Positions 18,977-28,808 of a stretch of DNA of 64,000 bases are shown piece by piece. Positions within the stretch are counted from its first letter, which is position 1, and every line of letters starts with the position of its first letter. The translations under genes were made by a program, and so were the position numbers. Below the pieces are notes generated by a model. The model did not search any database, was not told the origin of the DNA, and saw nothing but the letters and a program-made list of their open reading frames with translations. This DNA is from Aquibacillus koreensis (GTDB lineage: Bacteria > Bacillota > Bacilli > Bacillales > Amphibacillaceae). Location: positions 1 to 64,000 of the forward strand of contig NZ_JAOALK010000053.1 of assembly GCF_025154055.1 (NCBI RefSeq). Direction: 5' to 3'.

Positions 18977-19023
18977 CTCTTTTCCATACAAGAAAAGCTA
19001 CTCAGTTTATAAATTAATAATTC

Positions 19024-19052
19024 GTGCACACAAGAACCGTCCCCCTGTTTCC
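19024..19052. repeat. REP-like palindromic repeat
   Basis: Arms GTGCACA and TGTTTCC (imperfectly matched) around core CAAGAACCGTCCCCC. Confidence 0.75.
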
Positions 19053-19462
19053 ATATTGGACATGATCCGTTCTAGTAACCAGAATATTCTATTTAATCTG
19101 TGTGAAAAGTCATCGTATCGTGATAGAATATTCTTTATTGGTACGGTTACGCGATGAATCTAGGACTTGCTTTTTAGATTATGTACATGGATACTAAGTT
19201 TGAAACGAAAGAGTTGCTTTTCCTAAGGCTTCTTTACACCTGAACATCCAATCCCAATCTTATGCAAAACTCATCCTATTCAGCAATGAAATTATAGAGC
19301 AGATGGAGGTCGATAAAATTAAATACTAGAAACCAACGCTAACCATCCCTAATGTGGGAGTCAATAAGATAAAAAATGGTTAAGAAACAAGTTTTTTCAC
19401 CGATACGTTAATTAATTTTTATAATCATACGTCTTCTAACTTCATTACAAAGGGGAGTTATC

Positions 19463-20278
19463 ATGAGTTACTCGTTTAAGGAGTCCTTCCAACTAAAGGA
19501 TTTTGTCAAACAAAACAACATGCTTTTTGAAGAAGAATTACTGAATCAAGCACAGAATGTCACGGACAAAATGGACGAAATTCTTCGGATTGGAAATATT
19601 GATTTAGTCACGAATGCACACAAGCTAGTGATCTATATCATTGATAATGAATACGAAGAAATACAAGCTTTCGCAAAACAAGAAGGGATTGCTTGGGCTA
19701 TGCAATCCATTGCAATATCCTTTAAATTAGAATGGATTCAAGCGATCAGAAGGACCCTGTGGATTTTCATTCAGAAGTATAATGATTTATCACATGCATA
19801 TAATCTGAACAAACTTTTTGTTTTAGAAAAGGAAATCAATAGTGCTGTTGATAATTTCTTAAATATATTCTTTATTAACTATTCGATTTACAAGGATAAG
19901 CTAATTACCCAACAGAAAGAACTAGTGAGAAATCTTTCCGTACCGATTATTCCCATTAACGCATCAACAAGTGTTTTGCCATTAATCGGTGAAATCGAAG
20001 AAACGAGAGCAAATATATTAGAAGAAAAGGTCTTAAATGAAGTAAGTAAAATGCATATACAAACACTGATCATGGATGTATCTGGCATCGCTTACCTAGA
20101 AGAGACAGCTATTGCTCATCTGTTAAGGGTTATAGATGGTACTGCAATGATGGGATGTACAACCATTATGACTGGCTTACGAAAAGAAGTAGTAAGAACC
20201 ATTACTGACTTAGGCGTTTCACTTGAAATAAAGACATACGGAACTCTACAACAGGCCTTACATAAGTATTTAGTTTAA
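19463..20278 (+). CDS. RsbR-like STAS-domain stressosome protein
   Basis: 271 residues; AAAGGGGAG precedes the ATG. Residues 1-150 are helical, like the non-heme-globin N-domain of RsbR paralogues. Residues 155-270 form a STAS domain that opens with the RsbR-type signature VPIIPINASTSVLPLIGEI and contains LIMDVSGIAYLEETAIAHLL and a late GLRKEVVRTITDLGV. RsbR proteins co-assemble with RsbS into stressosomes that capture RsbT and control SigB. No rsbS, rsbT or sigB lies in the window, so this is a stand-alone paralogue. A Thr lies in the EETAIAH segment at the position of a known RsbT phosphorylation site. A terminator follows directly. Confidence 0.85.
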   Translation: MSYSFKESFQLKDFVKQNNMLFEEELLNQAQNVTDKMDEILRIGNIDLVTNAHKLVIYIIDNEYEEIQAFAKQEGIAWAMQSIAISFKLEWIQAIRRTLWIFIQKYNDLSHAYNLNKLFVLEKEINSAVDNFLNIFFINYSIYKDKLITQQKELVRNLSVPIIPINASTSVLPLIGEIEETRANILEEKVLNEVSKMHIQTLIMDVSGIAYLEETAIAHLLRVIDGTAMMGCTTIMTGLRKEVVRTITDLGVSLEIKTYGTLQQALHKYLV

Positions 20279-20287
20279 TAAAGGATG

Positions 20288-20315
20288 AAAGCACGGGATT
20301 TTGTTCTCGTGCTTT
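20288..20315 (+). terminator. Terminator of the STAS gene
   Basis: AAAGCACG stem with CGTGCTTT and TTTATT, 10 bp after the stop codon. Confidence 0.8.
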
Positions 20316-20448
20316 TTATTGTGTTGCACCATAAAAGTAACGCATTCCATTTACTCATAAGCACAAGCCCCAGACACATAGCTTTTTTCCATATCTTGCT
20401 ATACAATAATGCTAGAATAAGTTGAGTCTGAAAGTGTGGTTGAGCGTT

Positions 20449-21138
20449 ATGTTTAAAATCTTATTAATAGAAGATGATCGTACTTTATTCCAAGAGATGA
20501 ACGAACGATTATCGAGCTGGTCATATGAAGTTCACGGGGTTAGCGATTTTGGAAATGTGATGCAGGATTTTTCCACTATCCATCCCGATCTAGTTATCAT
20601 TGATATTCAATTGCCTAAGTTTGATGGCTTCCACTGGTGCAGGATGATTAGAAGTCACTCTAACGTACCAATTATCTTTCTATCATCACGGGATCACCCA
20701 ACCGATATGGTCATGTCCATGCAGCTTGGTGCAGACGATTTCGTTCAAAAGCCATTTCATTTCGACGTACTCATCGCAAAAATCCAAGCTACCCTCCGCC
20801 GTGTTTATAACTACAACACCGAAAAAAACGAACTAAAAACATGGTGTGGTGCAACAATTGATTACGAAAAAAATACCGTTTCTAATCCACAGGGAATGAT
20901 TGAACTAACCAAAAATGAGATTTTTATCTTAAAACAATTAATCGAACATAAAAACAACATTGTTGGTAGAGAGAGCTTAATCGAAAGTCTGTGGAACGAT
21001 AAACGATTTGTTAGTGACAATACGCTTACGGTTAATGTTAACAGATTGCGTAAACGTTTAGAGGAAATCGGTTTAGGAAAGTATATTGAAACAAAAGTAG
21101 GCCAAGGATACATCGCACTTGAAGAAGGTTCAATATGA
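20449..21138 (+). CDS. OmpR-family response regulator, BceR-like
   Basis: 229 residues from the ATG at 20449; a TTG nine codons earlier is less likely because the receiver domain begins directly at MFKILLIEDD. Receiver domain 1-115 has Asp52 in LVIIDIQLPKFDG and Lys in VQKPF. The C-terminal winged helix (about 130-225) carries LTKNEIFILKQL and VNRLRKRLEEIG. Its stop overlaps the kinase start by 4 bp (ATGA). With the downstream kinase and ABC genes it forms a BceRSAB-type module against cell-wall-active peptides. The ribosome site is weak (GGTTGAG). Confidence 0.88.
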   Translation: MFKILLIEDDRTLFQEMNERLSSWSYEVHGVSDFGNVMQDFSTIHPDLVIIDIQLPKFDGFHWCRMIRSHSNVPIIFLSSRDHPTDMVMSMQLGADDFVQKPFHFDVLIAKIQATLRRVYNYNTEKNELKTWCGATIDYEKNTVSNPQGMIELTKNEIFILKQLIEHKNNIVGRESLIESLWNDKRFVSDNTLTVNVNRLRKRLEEIGLGKYIETKVGQGYIALEEGSI

Positions 21139-22139
21139 TTTGGAGTTACATAAAAGAAAGACGAAGCTGGATTCTACTCTTTTTATCGCTGCAAGGCTTA
21201 CTTCTTTTTGTTTCCTATTTGGATAATGCGATCCCTTTCACTTCTGCTTTGTACATCGTCTGTTTATCCCTACTTATCTTTTTTATTTTCATTATCATTC
21301 GTTACCAAAGGGAAACAAGGTTTTACAAAAGCTTAGTAGAACGAGAAGATAGCTTGGACTTAAGTCAATTAGACGATCCAAGATCCCCTTTCGAACAGTT
21401 TGTCACGGATAGCCTTTCGCTTCAAACCGAGCACTTAAAAAAAGAAGCATCCGAACACTGGACGTTATTAGAGCAAGAAAAAGATGAACTATTGGCTTGG
21501 ATCCATGAAGTGAAAACACCATTAACAACTATGCACTTAATAATCGAAAGACTAAACAATGATACGATGAAAGCAAATTTGACTTATGAGTGGATGAGAA
21601 TTCATTTATTACTTGATCAACAGCTTCACCAAAAAAGAATTCCTTTTATAAAAAATGATTTATATATGGAAGAAACAGATGTAGAAGATGTCATCATCCA
21701 AGAAATCAAAACATTACAATCATGGTGTATCCAAAAAGGGATCGGTTTTGACATGGATCTAAAATCACAGAAAGTACTTACAGATGCGAAGTGGGTTGGA
21801 TTTATCATAAGGCAACTTTTAACCAATGCGGTTAAATATAGTAGGCAGTCCGATATTGTCATTGTAAGCTACGTCAAAGACGAACAAACCGTACTAGAAA
21901 TAAAGGACGTTGGACTCGGTATTGATGCAAAAGATCTCCCACGTATTTTTGAAAAAGGATTTACTTCCACAACAAGGCACCAAGATCATGCGTCAACAGG
22001 TATGGGGTTATATCTCACGAAAAAAGTGGCAGACGCCCTCCATATAAGCCTCGATGTGACATCCAAGCTTGGCGTGGGTACGAGCGTCCGAATTACCTTT
22101 CCAAAACGCAATGCATTCGTAGCTCTAACACGCATGTGA
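21135..22139 (+). CDS. Intramembrane-sensing histidine kinase, BceS-like
   Basis: 334 residues. Two N-terminal helices (about 12-57) are joined by only a few residues, the hallmark of intramembrane-sensing kinases that read the state of their ABC transporter rather than a ligand. The phospho-His lies in WIHEVKTPLTTM (about 133). The ATPase domain has an N box around LLTNAVKYS, G1 DVGLGIDAKDLP, F box RIFEKGF and G2 TGMGLYL. It overlaps the regulator by 4 bp. A terminator hairpin overlaps its stop codon, separating it from the transporter genes, which have their own promoter. Confidence 0.9.
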   Translation: MIWSYIKERRSWILLFLSLQGLLLFVSYLDNAIPFTSALYIVCLSLLIFFIFIIIRYQRETRFYKSLVEREDSLDLSQLDDPRSPFEQFVTDSLSLQTEHLKKEASEHWTLLEQEKDELLAWIHEVKTPLTTMHLIIERLNNDTMKANLTYEWMRIHLLLDQQLHQKRIPFIKNDLYMEETDVEDVIIQEIKTLQSWCIQKGIGFDMDLKSQKVLTDAKWVGFIIRQLLTNAVKYSRQSDIVIVSYVKDEQTVLEIKDVGLGIDAKDLPRIFEKGFTSTTRHQDHASTGMGLYLTKKVADALHISLDVTSKLGVGTSVRITFPKRNAFVALTRM

Positions 22140-22160
22140 CAATAATGTCACATGCTTTTC
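22132..22160 (+). terminator. Terminator between kinase and ABC genes
   Basis: GCATGTGACA and TGTCACATGC form a perfect 10-bp stem followed by TTTTCTG. The kinase TGA is inside the first arm. Confidence 0.8.
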
Positions 22161-22167
22161 TGTTTTG

Positions 22168-22209
22168 TTCGTTTAATCGAAGGAAAAATAACCTCTTGCC
22201 TTCTATAAT
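22168..22209 (+). promoter_or_regulatory. Candidate operator and promoter of the ABC transporter genes
   Basis: TTCG-N6-CGAA (22168-22181) lies 22 bp before a -10 TATAAT (22204-22209) with no recognisable -35. That arrangement suits a response-regulator-activated promoter, as for bceA. Confidence 0.45.
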
Positions 22210-22280
22210 AAAAGTATCCAAAACAGATGAACTCCGGAAATCATCTTTCAAAATTTTCAAGGTAAAGGAAGGCTCTGGTT

Positions 22281-23042
22281 ATGACAATCTTATCCGCAAA
22301 TAAAGTATATAAAAGCTACGGAAATAAATTTAACAAGCAAGAAGTATTAAAAGCAATCGATCTACACATCGAAAAGGGCGAATTTGTCTCGATCATGGGA
22401 CCATCAGGTTCTGGGAAAACAACGCTTTTAAACGTACTTTCATCGATCGATAAAGTGAGCGTTGGCTCGATTATGATCGAAGGTGCAGAACTAACAACGA
22501 TGAAAGAGAAACAACTGGCAGCGTTTAGAAAACAGCACTTAGGATTTATCTTTCAGGAATATAACTTACTCGACACACTAACCGTAAAAGAAAATATATT
22601 ACTTCCACTCACCATTGTCAAGATCTCTAAAAAAGCAGCACAGCACCAATTTGAAGCCTTAGCTAAAGAGCTTGGAATTTTTGAGGTGAAAGATAAATAT
22701 CCAAATGAAATTTCAGGTGGACAAAAACAACGCACATCCGCCGCCCGCGCTTTCATCCATGAACCAAGTATCATTTTCGCGGATGAACCAACAGGTGCGC
22801 TTGACTCTAAGTCGGCATCCGATTTACTAAACAAGCTTAGTGACTTAAATAACAAGCGCAAAAGCACGATCGTGATGGTAACACATGACATGGCAGCTGC
22901 TAGCTTCAGTAATCGCGTGATTTTTATTAAAGATGGTCAAATTTACTCCCAATTAACAAAGGGTGGACAAACAAGACAACAGTTTTATCAAGATATTTTG
23001 AAGACCCAGGGTGTTTTAGGTGGTGTCCACCATGACCATTAA
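22281..23042 (+). CDS. ABC transporter ATP-binding protein, BceA-like
   Basis: 253 residues. Walker [11 protein letters not shown]-loop FQEYNLLD, signature SGGQKQR and Walker [14 protein letters not shown] are all present, with the H-loop in VMVTHD. The sequence is of the MacB/LolD-like subgroup, which pairs with FtsX-type permeases. With the downstream permease it forms the detoxification pump and co-sensor of the upstream kinase. Its end overlaps the permease start by 11 bp. AAAGGA-type ribosome site 9 nt before the ATG. Confidence 0.92.
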   Translation: MTILSANKVYKSYGNKFNKQEVLKAIDLHIEKGEFVSIMGPSGSGKTTLLNVLSSIDKVSVGSIMIEGAELTTMKEKQLAAFRKQHLGFIFQEYNLLDTLTVKENILLPLTIVKISKKAAQHQFEALAKELGIFEVKDKYPNEISGGQKQRTSAARAFIHEPSIIFADEPTGALDSKSASDLLNKLSDLNNKRKSTIVMVTHDMAAASFSNRVIFIKDGQIYSQLTKGGQTRQQFYQDILKTQGVLGGVHHDH

Positions 23043-24972
23043 CCAACTCATGCTCCGAAGTCTCAAGAAAAATATGAGTAACTATTATTTATACGTGTTT
23101 GCCCTTGTGTTTAGTGTGGCGCTTTATTTTGCATTCGTAACTTTGCAATACGACCCAGCTTTAGACGAGGCGAAAGGATCCATCAAAGGTGGGGCTGCAA
23201 TTCGAACGGCTTCGGTATTGCTCGTGGTGATCGTATCGATTTTTTTACTATATGCAAATAACATTTTTATCAAGCGTCGCAGTAAGGAAATTGGAATGCT
23301 TCAATTGATTGGAATGACCAAGAACCGGATTTTTCGAATGATTGGGACAGAAAACTTTATTCTCTATTACAGCTCCATCGCAATCGGAATCTTTTTCGGT
23401 TTTATTGCCTCTAAACTTGTGATGATGATTTTATTTAAAATTACAAAAGTAGAGATCGCAGCGACTTTAAACTTCTCTACCCAAGCACTAACACAGACAG
23501 TAATCGTGTTTACGGTGATCTTCGTGTTCATACTATTGCTGAATTACTTATTTATGAAAAAGCAGAGCATCTTGTCCCTGTTCCGGGTCTTGTCGTCTAC
23601 ACAAGTAAAGGTAAAAAAGATGTCTATCCTTGAGATCTTTATTGGGATTTTAGGATTTGGCTTAATCGGAACGGGATACTATGTATCTTCCAAACTTTTT
23701 GGAGGAGACTTGTTCTCGATGAATGAGTTGTTTCTCGCTATGCTGTTCATCTTAGCGTCGGTCATTCTAGGAACCTACTTTTTCTATAAAGGTTCAGTTA
23801 GCTTCGCACTGAATATCCTCCGCAAACAAAAGAATGGGTATCTAAACATTAAAGAGGTACTGTCGTTATCGTCGTTAATGTTTCGCATGAAATCAAACGC
23901 GCTACTTTTAACGATTATTACAACAGTATCAGCACTTGCAATCGGATTGTTATGTTTAAGTTATATCGCTTATTACTCCGCTGAAAAAACAGCGGAAAAC
24001 TACGTTGCGGCGGATTTCGCACTGACGAATGTGGATGATGCACAGATCCTTACCCAGAAATTAAATGAGGCCGGAATTGACCATCAGGAAAAAGTGATCG
24101 ATGTCATTCAAGTAGAAGCAAACATCGAAGGCATCATGCAAAACAAGCTCGAAGAATTGAACACCATCCCTGCAAAAATGCAGATTCCACTTGTTAGCGA
24201 GAAAGAATTGGAGAACTTTGAATTAGATGAAAACGAATTGATTTTCACTGGTTATAGCGATTTGTTACAGAAAATTATGCCTTTGGGTCAAAGTGGAGAA
24301 ATTCAACTCGTTGGAAAATCAGAGCAACTGACATTTGATTTTGTTGGACAAAAAAAGGATTACGTGATATCCAACTACTTTACCGTGGGAGGCTTGCCAA
24401 CTGCCATCGTAGATGAAAAAGTTTTCAATCAAATAGTTGCGGATCTGAATCCAGACATCCAAAAAGAATTCTCACAATATATCGGGATCACGCTATCTAA
24501 TCAAAACCATTTAGAAAAGGCGAATGCTATCTTTGGAGAACTAGAACCAACAGGTAACGCTTCATCACGCTTAGACGTTAGTAATGATCAGAAGAAAAAT
24601 ATGGGGTTAATGCTATTCATTGTTGGCTTTTTAGGACTAACCTTTTTAATCACATCCGGTTGTATTTTATATTTTAAACAGATGGATGAAAGTGAAGAGG
24701 AAACAGGAAGCTATACAATCTTAAGAAAACTTGGATTTACGCAAGATGATTTAATAAAAGGTATTCGCGTGAAGCAATTGTTTAACTTTGGCATCCCTCT
24801 AATCATTGGACTACTCCATGGCTATTTTGCCGTTCAATCTGGTTGGTTCCTATTCGGTTCAGAGCTTTGGACACCGATGTTCGTAGTAATGGCATTATAT
24901 GCAGTGCTGTATTCAATATTTGGCGTTCTTTCCGTGCTTTACTATAAGAAGGTCATACGGATGGCTTTGTGA
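23032..24972 (+). CDS. FtsX-type ABC permease, BceB-like
   Basis: 646 residues from the ATG at 23032, with AGGTGG 8 nt upstream inside the ATPase gene; a GTG four codons earlier is less well placed. About ten membrane helices are expected. The large extracellular domain (about 325-520) between helices 7 and 8 is the feature that binds peptide antibiotics or their lipid targets in BceB-type permeases. FtsX blocks flank it ([11 protein letters not shown], and [11 protein letters not shown] near the end). Probable role: resistance to bacitracin-like or other wall-active peptides; the exact drug is not readable from sequence. Confidence 0.9.
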   Translation: MTINQLMLRSLKKNMSNYYLYVFALVFSVALYFAFVTLQYDPALDEAKGSIKGGAAIRTASVLLVVIVSIFLLYANNIFIKRRSKEIGMLQLIGMTKNRIFRMIGTENFILYYSSIAIGIFFGFIASKLVMMILFKITKVEIAATLNFSTQALTQTVIVFTVIFVFILLLNYLFMKKQSILSLFRVLSSTQVKVKKMSILEIFIGILGFGLIGTGYYVSSKLFGGDLFSMNELFLAMLFILASVILGTYFFYKGSVSFALNILRKQKNGYLNIKEVLSLSSLMFRMKSNALLLTIITTVSALAIGLLCLSYIAYYSAEKTAENYVAADFALTNVDDAQILTQKLNEAGIDHQEKVIDVIQVEANIEGIMQNKLEELNTIPAKMQIPLVSEKELENFELDENELIFTGYSDLLQKIMPLGQSGEIQLVGKSEQLTFDFVGQKKDYVISNYFTVGGLPTAIVDEKVFNQIVADLNPDIQKEFSQYIGITLSNQNHLEKANAIFGELEPTGNASSRLDVSNDQKKNMGLMLFIVGFLGLTFLITSGCILYFKQMDESEEETGSYTILRKLGFTQDDLIKGIRVKQLFNFGIPLIIGLLHGYFAVQSGWFLFGSELWTPMFVVMALYAVLYSIFGVLSVLYYKKVIRMAL

Positions 24973-25004
24973 AGTGGGAGCGATAAAAGCAAACGGTATG
25001 TTGG

Positions 25005-25040
25005 AAAGAGGACTCCATGTTGGATAGTCCTCTTTTGCTT
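25005..25040 (+). terminator. Terminator of the Bce-type operon
   Basis: AAAGAGGACT and AGTCCTCTTT stem followed by TGCTTTT. It lies between convergent genes. Confidence 0.8.
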
Positions 25041-25070
25041 TTAATATCCAGGCGTATATTACGTCTCTCC

Positions 25071-26765
25071 CTAATGCAAATACATAAACCGTTCCATATA
25101 ATAGATAAAGATCTGATTATAGTAACTTGAAAAATAAAAGTCTCCATTATGCCCTGCAAATGGCATCATCAAAAGTGCAGAGCCCGGATTATCATTATTA
25201 TCGTATGCCCGATCAAACGCCTTCGCGATCGACGGATCTACCACGCCATCTGCCGTACCTTGAAAAATCAATGCTGGTGGGCTCTCTTCCTCGACTAGTA
25301 ATGTTGGATCTACTAATCCTTCGGCACCACCTATTCCAACATTAGTAGCTAAGCCATTTGCTGGATAGATCGGAATAATTCCTTTTACTTGTAATGCAGG
25401 ATTCAATAGATCTTCGTAATCACCGCTTGCTAAACCAAGTCCAACTGCACTGGCTAACTGTCCTCCTGCCGATGGACCGGAAACGAATACAGAATCTAAA
25501 TCTGCTTGGAATTCATCATTGTGCGTGACTAAGTAATCCGTAAACAGCCCAATGTGTCGCACCATATCATCAATAGTAAAATCTCCAACAATGTTTTCCG
25601 GTACTGGAGCAGATTCTACAAATTTATCTTCGCTACTTAACCCATATTGGACATCAAATACTACATACCCTTGGCTAGCAAAATATTTATTAATCTGACT
25701 ATTGTTGCTAGCCCCTTTATCACCAATCGTCCATCCACCTCCATGGATACGGATTAACACCTCTCTATTGCCCGGAAGATCTGCACCATTTTCAGGAGGC
25801 ATGTAGGCATCAAAGCGTAATTCGATGTCCTTGTCTATTCCATCTAACCCTTCATAAAAAAGAACGTCCTCCTTAACGATGTACGCATTTGTTTTTGTAC
25901 CAAAAAAATAATTCGCGAGCGAAAATGGCGTGGATAAAAAGTGCTTGCTCACTTGCTCGGGAATACGTGAGTCCAAGTTAACTTCAAAAGCCTCATTGAA
26001 TTTTCCCTCAGCATCTTCAATTGTGAATGCTGTAGCAATTACTGGAACACTAAAACAAATAGCGACCACCAAGCCGATGATCGAAAGTAAAATACTAAGA
26101 AAAGATCGTCTAATCTTCAAGATCAAAGCAACAACCGCTAATGTACTTATACTAAAGAACAACATATAGCCGGGAAGGAACATTTCAACAGCTCCACCAG
26201 TTTTGCCAACTAGAAGGATATATGCCACATAACAACCGCCAAGTAAGCACAACCCCAATAATATAGTACCAATAACAGCTTTATTAAATTTCCTTTCACG
26301 AGTAAAGCTTACAGGAGAAGGGTGATCAAACATCGTTTGTGTTTGTGCCCGCGCGCCCCTTTTCACCCAAGTCATGAAGACTCCTAATACAAGCAAAATA
26401 ATAAGAAGACTTATGGAGATCCAGCTCCGAGAACTTGTAGTAGACAATTGAACAGAAGCGATCGTGTTCAAAATAGGCAGTAGAATCATTACGATAATCG
26501 TGAAAACCAAATAAAATTGATCATACCTTTTTCGCTCACCCGCCACCCCAGCAACGATAATATTACCGATTAATGTAAGTAACAAGAGCACACCCAGCAC
26601 ATTCGGTAGGTAATATCGATCTAAATCTAACAAAAATAGCACACTAAGTATGATCGATAAAAGATTTGAAATTAGTAGAATACTAGAAAAAAATTGTGTA
26701 AAAGAACGTTTTGGTTTTGTGTAAAAATTCGGTATCGGAGCACCTAGAGGACTAGTTACTTTCAT
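25071..26765 (-). CDS. Membrane-anchored alpha/beta-hydrolase (esterase/lipase family)
   Basis: 564 residues from the ATG at 26765, with AAGAAGG upstream. Residues 1-250 hold about seven membrane helices. The C-terminal half (about 290-560) is an HSL/BD-FAE-type hydrolase with oxyanion motif IHGGGW, nucleophile elbow GPSAGG, the acid in GTADGVVDP and His in FAGHNGDF. The catalytic domain is probably outside the membrane. Substrate unknown; carboxylesters of short acyl or sugar-linked groups are the family's usual targets. It stands alone, convergent with the Bce-type operon. Confidence 0.8.
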   Translation of the reverse strand: MKVTSPLGAPIPNFYTKPKRSFTQFFSSILLISNLLSIILSVLFLLDLDRYYLPNVLGVLLLLTLIGNIIVAGVAGERKRYDQFYLVFTIIVMILLPILNTIASVQLSTTSSRSWISISLLIILLVLGVFMTWVKRGARAQTQTMFDHPSPVSFTRERKFNKAVIGTILLGLCLLGGCYVAYILLVGKTGGAVEMFLPGYMLFFSISTLAVVALILKIRRSFLSILLSIIGLVVAICFSVPVIATAFTIEDAEGKFNEAFEVNLDSRIPEQVSKHFLSTPFSLANYFFGTKTNAYIVKEDVLFYEGLDGIDKDIELRFDAYMPPENGADLPGNREVLIRIHGGGWTIGDKGASNNSQINKYFASQGYVVFDVQYGLSSEDKFVESAPVPENIVGDFTIDDMVRHIGLFTDYLVTHNDEFQADLDSVFVSGPSAGGQLASAVGLGLASGDYEDLLNPALQVKGIIPIYPANGLATNVGIGGAEGLVDPTLLVEEESPPALIFQGTADGVVDPSIAKAFDRAYDNNDNPGSALLMMPFAGHNGDFYFSSYYNQIFIYYMERFMYLH

Positions 26766-26936
26766 CAAATTACCTTCTTTCTATTTTTTTTCGACTATTC
26801 ATTTATTATATGCTTCGATCTCAACAACAACAATATCCTAGGAGCTGTTCCCCCACGTCCCACTATTACCCTATTATATTTCAACGAAATCTAGTAAAAT
26901 AGGAACTAATGCACGCAACAAGAAAGGACTAAAAAC

Positions 26937-27770
26937 ATGTCATATAAAATGATTGCACTAGATTTAGATGATACATTACTTCGGGATGACCTCTCGATTT
27001 CTAACCGGACAAAAGATGCCTTAATGCATGCACAGGAAATGGGAATTAAAGTCGTACTAGCGTCTGGTAGACCAACGTTTGGTATGATGCCAATTGCAAA
27101 AGAACTTCGTTTAGCCGACTACGGTAGTTATATCATTTCTTTTAACGGTGGAAAAGTGATCAATTGCAAGTCACAAGAAGCGATCTTTAGTAGTGGTTTA
27201 TCGGTGACGGATGTTCAAAAACTTTATACCATTAGCCAACGTGAGGAAGTAAATATTCTGACTTATGTCGGTGATGAAATAATTACGGCAAATGAAGATG
27301 CCTATACAACGATTGAGTCCAATATTACCGGACTACCAGTCAAAGCAGTTAATGATTTCCCAGCAAGTATCGAAAACCAAGTCGTAAAAGTGTTAATGGT
27401 TGGTGAGCCAAACAAACTGGCAGAAACAGAGAAAAAACTACAAGCAGAATTAGATGAAGAATTTAGCGTCATGCGTTCTAAGCCTTACTTTCTTGAATTC
27501 ACAGAAAAAGGTGTAACGAAAGCAACAAGTATAAATGAATTAATTAAACGCTATGGGATCAAACGTGAAGAAGTAATTGCGATTGGTGATAGTTATAATG
27601 ACCAGGAGATGATTGTTTTCGCAGGTCTAGGAGTTGCGATGGACAATGCGCCCGACGACATTAAAGCGGTCGCTGATGTTGTGACAGATTCGAATATGAA
27701 TGATGGCGTAGCGAAGATCGTTGAAGAATATATTCTTAACCAAAAAGTGGAAACTACCTCCAACACATAA
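26937..27770 (+). CDS. Cof-type HAD-family phosphatase
   Basis: 277 residues; AGAAAGGA precedes the ATG. HAD motif I is DLDDTLL (residues 9-15), motif II SGRPTF, the Lys of motif III is in GVTKATS, and motif IV is GDSYNDQEM. The C2-type cap lies in between (about 85-190). Cof/YidA/YwpJ-type enzymes dephosphorylate sugar phosphates, FMN or similar small metabolites, with broad specificity. Single gene with its own terminator. Confidence 0.9.
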   Translation: MSYKMIALDLDDTLLRDDLSISNRTKDALMHAQEMGIKVVLASGRPTFGMMPIAKELRLADYGSYIISFNGGKVINCKSQEAIFSSGLSVTDVQKLYTISQREEVNILTYVGDEIITANEDAYTTIESNITGLPVKAVNDFPASIENQVVKVLMVGEPNKLAETEKKLQAELDEEFSVMRSKPYFLEFTEKGVTKATSINELIKRYGIKREEVIAIGDSYNDQEMIVFAGLGVAMDNAPDDIKAVADVVTDSNMNDGVAKIVEEYILNQKVETTSNT

Positions 27771-27785
27771 ACAATAGAAAAAGAT

Positions 27786-27819
27786 GGCCGTTTTGAAGTA
27801 TTGATACTTTGAAACGGCC
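27786..27819. terminator. Bidirectional terminator
   Basis: GGCCGTTTTGAAGTAT with ATACTTTGAAACGGCC. It ends the HAD gene (+) and probably the M23 peptidase gene (-). Confidence 0.8.
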
Positions 27820-27834
27820 TTTTAGTTTCCAAAT

Positions 27835-27864
27835 GGAAACACAAGAACCGTCCCCATGTTCACG
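27835..27864. repeat. REP-like repeat, hybrid arms
   Basis: The left arm is GGAAACA and the right arm TGTTCACG, around core CAAGAACCGTCCCCA, combining the two arm types. It lies between the M23 peptidase stop codon and the terminator. Confidence 0.8.
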
Positions 27865-27866
27865 TT

Positions 27867-28565
27867 TTATCTAACTATTGCTCCTGTTTCTATTCCTACG
27901 TAGATGTTTACTTTTCCAAAATCTCGTGTTTGGATGGTTACGACATTTTGGTATGGTGTGGCTAGGATATCATATTGTAGTCCTCCGTATTTGGATGGTT
28001 TCAGCACGCCTGCCCAATTGTCTTTGTCCTTTTTTACTGGGGGCTTGTTTAGTTTGTACACTGTCCAAGTCAATGCATCTTTTGGTAAAAACAATGTTTT
28101 AGTTTTCTTCTCCTCTTTTGTTGCGATAATCTTATTAGTCCTACTTACTTTATCAATCTTCTCTACATACATAAGTGGGTCCACGGCATTTGTTTTCCTC
28201 GCATTCCACTTACCCTTATGTACCTCAAAATGAAGATGTTGCCCATAACTATCACCCGTGTCACCCATCACGCCAATCTGTGTATGTTGGTTCACCTGCT
28301 CTCCAACTCTACACAATCTTGACCCAGTTCTCATGTGTGCATAAACGGTCTCGTAGACCTGCCCATCGATTAGATGCTCAATAAAAATACACTCTCCATA
28401 GCTATCTGATAGATAAGACCTACTTACCTGGCCATCTGCAGAGGCAAAGATTGGATGCATTCCCGACTCGGCAATATCAATTCCATGATGTGTCGGACGA
28501 TCGATTGTTCGAAAGCCACTTGTGATTCGCCTAGTATCCGTTGGCCATACAAAATTACCCACCAT
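27867..28565 (-). CDS. M23-family peptidoglycan endopeptidase without signal peptide
   Basis: 232 residues; GGAGGG lies 5 nt before the ATG. Residues 10-130 form a LytM/M23 domain: GFRTIDRPTHHGIDIA (H and D zinc ligands), YAHM, and SYGQHLHFEVHKG with the HxH pair. Residues 150-232 form a small beta-rich C-terminal domain, possibly a wall-binding module. The protein starts directly at the catalytic domain with no signal peptide or membrane helix. It would therefore need lysis or a holin for release, as phage-type endolysins do, or else acts on released or spore peptidoglycan. No phage genes are adjacent. Confidence 0.85.
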   Translation of the reverse strand: MVGNFVWPTDTRRITSGFRTIDRPTHHGIDIAESGMHPIFASADGQVSRSYLSDSYGECIFIEHLIDGQVYETVYAHMRTGSRLCRVGEQVNQHTQIGVMGDTGDSYGQHLHFEVHKGKWNARKTNAVDPLMYVEKIDKVSRTNKIIATKEEKKTKTLFLPKDALTWTVYKLNKPPVKKDKDNWAGVLKPSKYGGLQYDILATPYQNVVTIQTRDFGKVNIYVGIETGAIVR

Positions 28566-28670
28566 TATAACCCTCCATTCAGCTTCATAGATTACATAAC
28601 TATAATCGTCTAGAATGGGATAGTTGGTGTTCCGTAAAATGAACTTTTTTATTAGTGGACTAAAAAATAT

Positions 28671-28698
28671 AAAGCACAGTCCAAATTGAACTGTGCTT
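28671..28698 (-). terminator. Terminator of the sigma-clpP operon
   Basis: AAGCACAGT and ACTGTGCTT stem; on the minus strand it runs into TATATTTTTT. It lies 110 bp past the clpP stop. Confidence 0.65.
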
Positions 28699-28808
28699 CC
28701 CTATTCACTTAGCCTTATAAGCATAGCCGTTTGATACTTTCCGATCTTCGCAAAACCTACAAGTGACTTTAATGTAAAAGAAAGATAAATGAAGATCATC
28801 TTCTCCTT

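Larger units (their letters stand above)
18508..19462. other. Long gene-free region
   Basis: 955 bp without a supported gene. It contains the protease promoter area, a strong hairpin terminator (18945-18976), a REP-like repeat (19024-19052), and 400 bp of AT-rich DNA leading to the STAS gene. The terminator-plus-repeat arrangement matches minus-strand gene ends elsewhere, so a decayed minus-strand gene may have lain at about 19055-19400. Confidence 0.45.

Noticed and set aside
20422-20448. TTG start nine codons upstream of the BceR-like regulator
   Set aside because: No ribosome site and it would add residues before the receiver's first strand.
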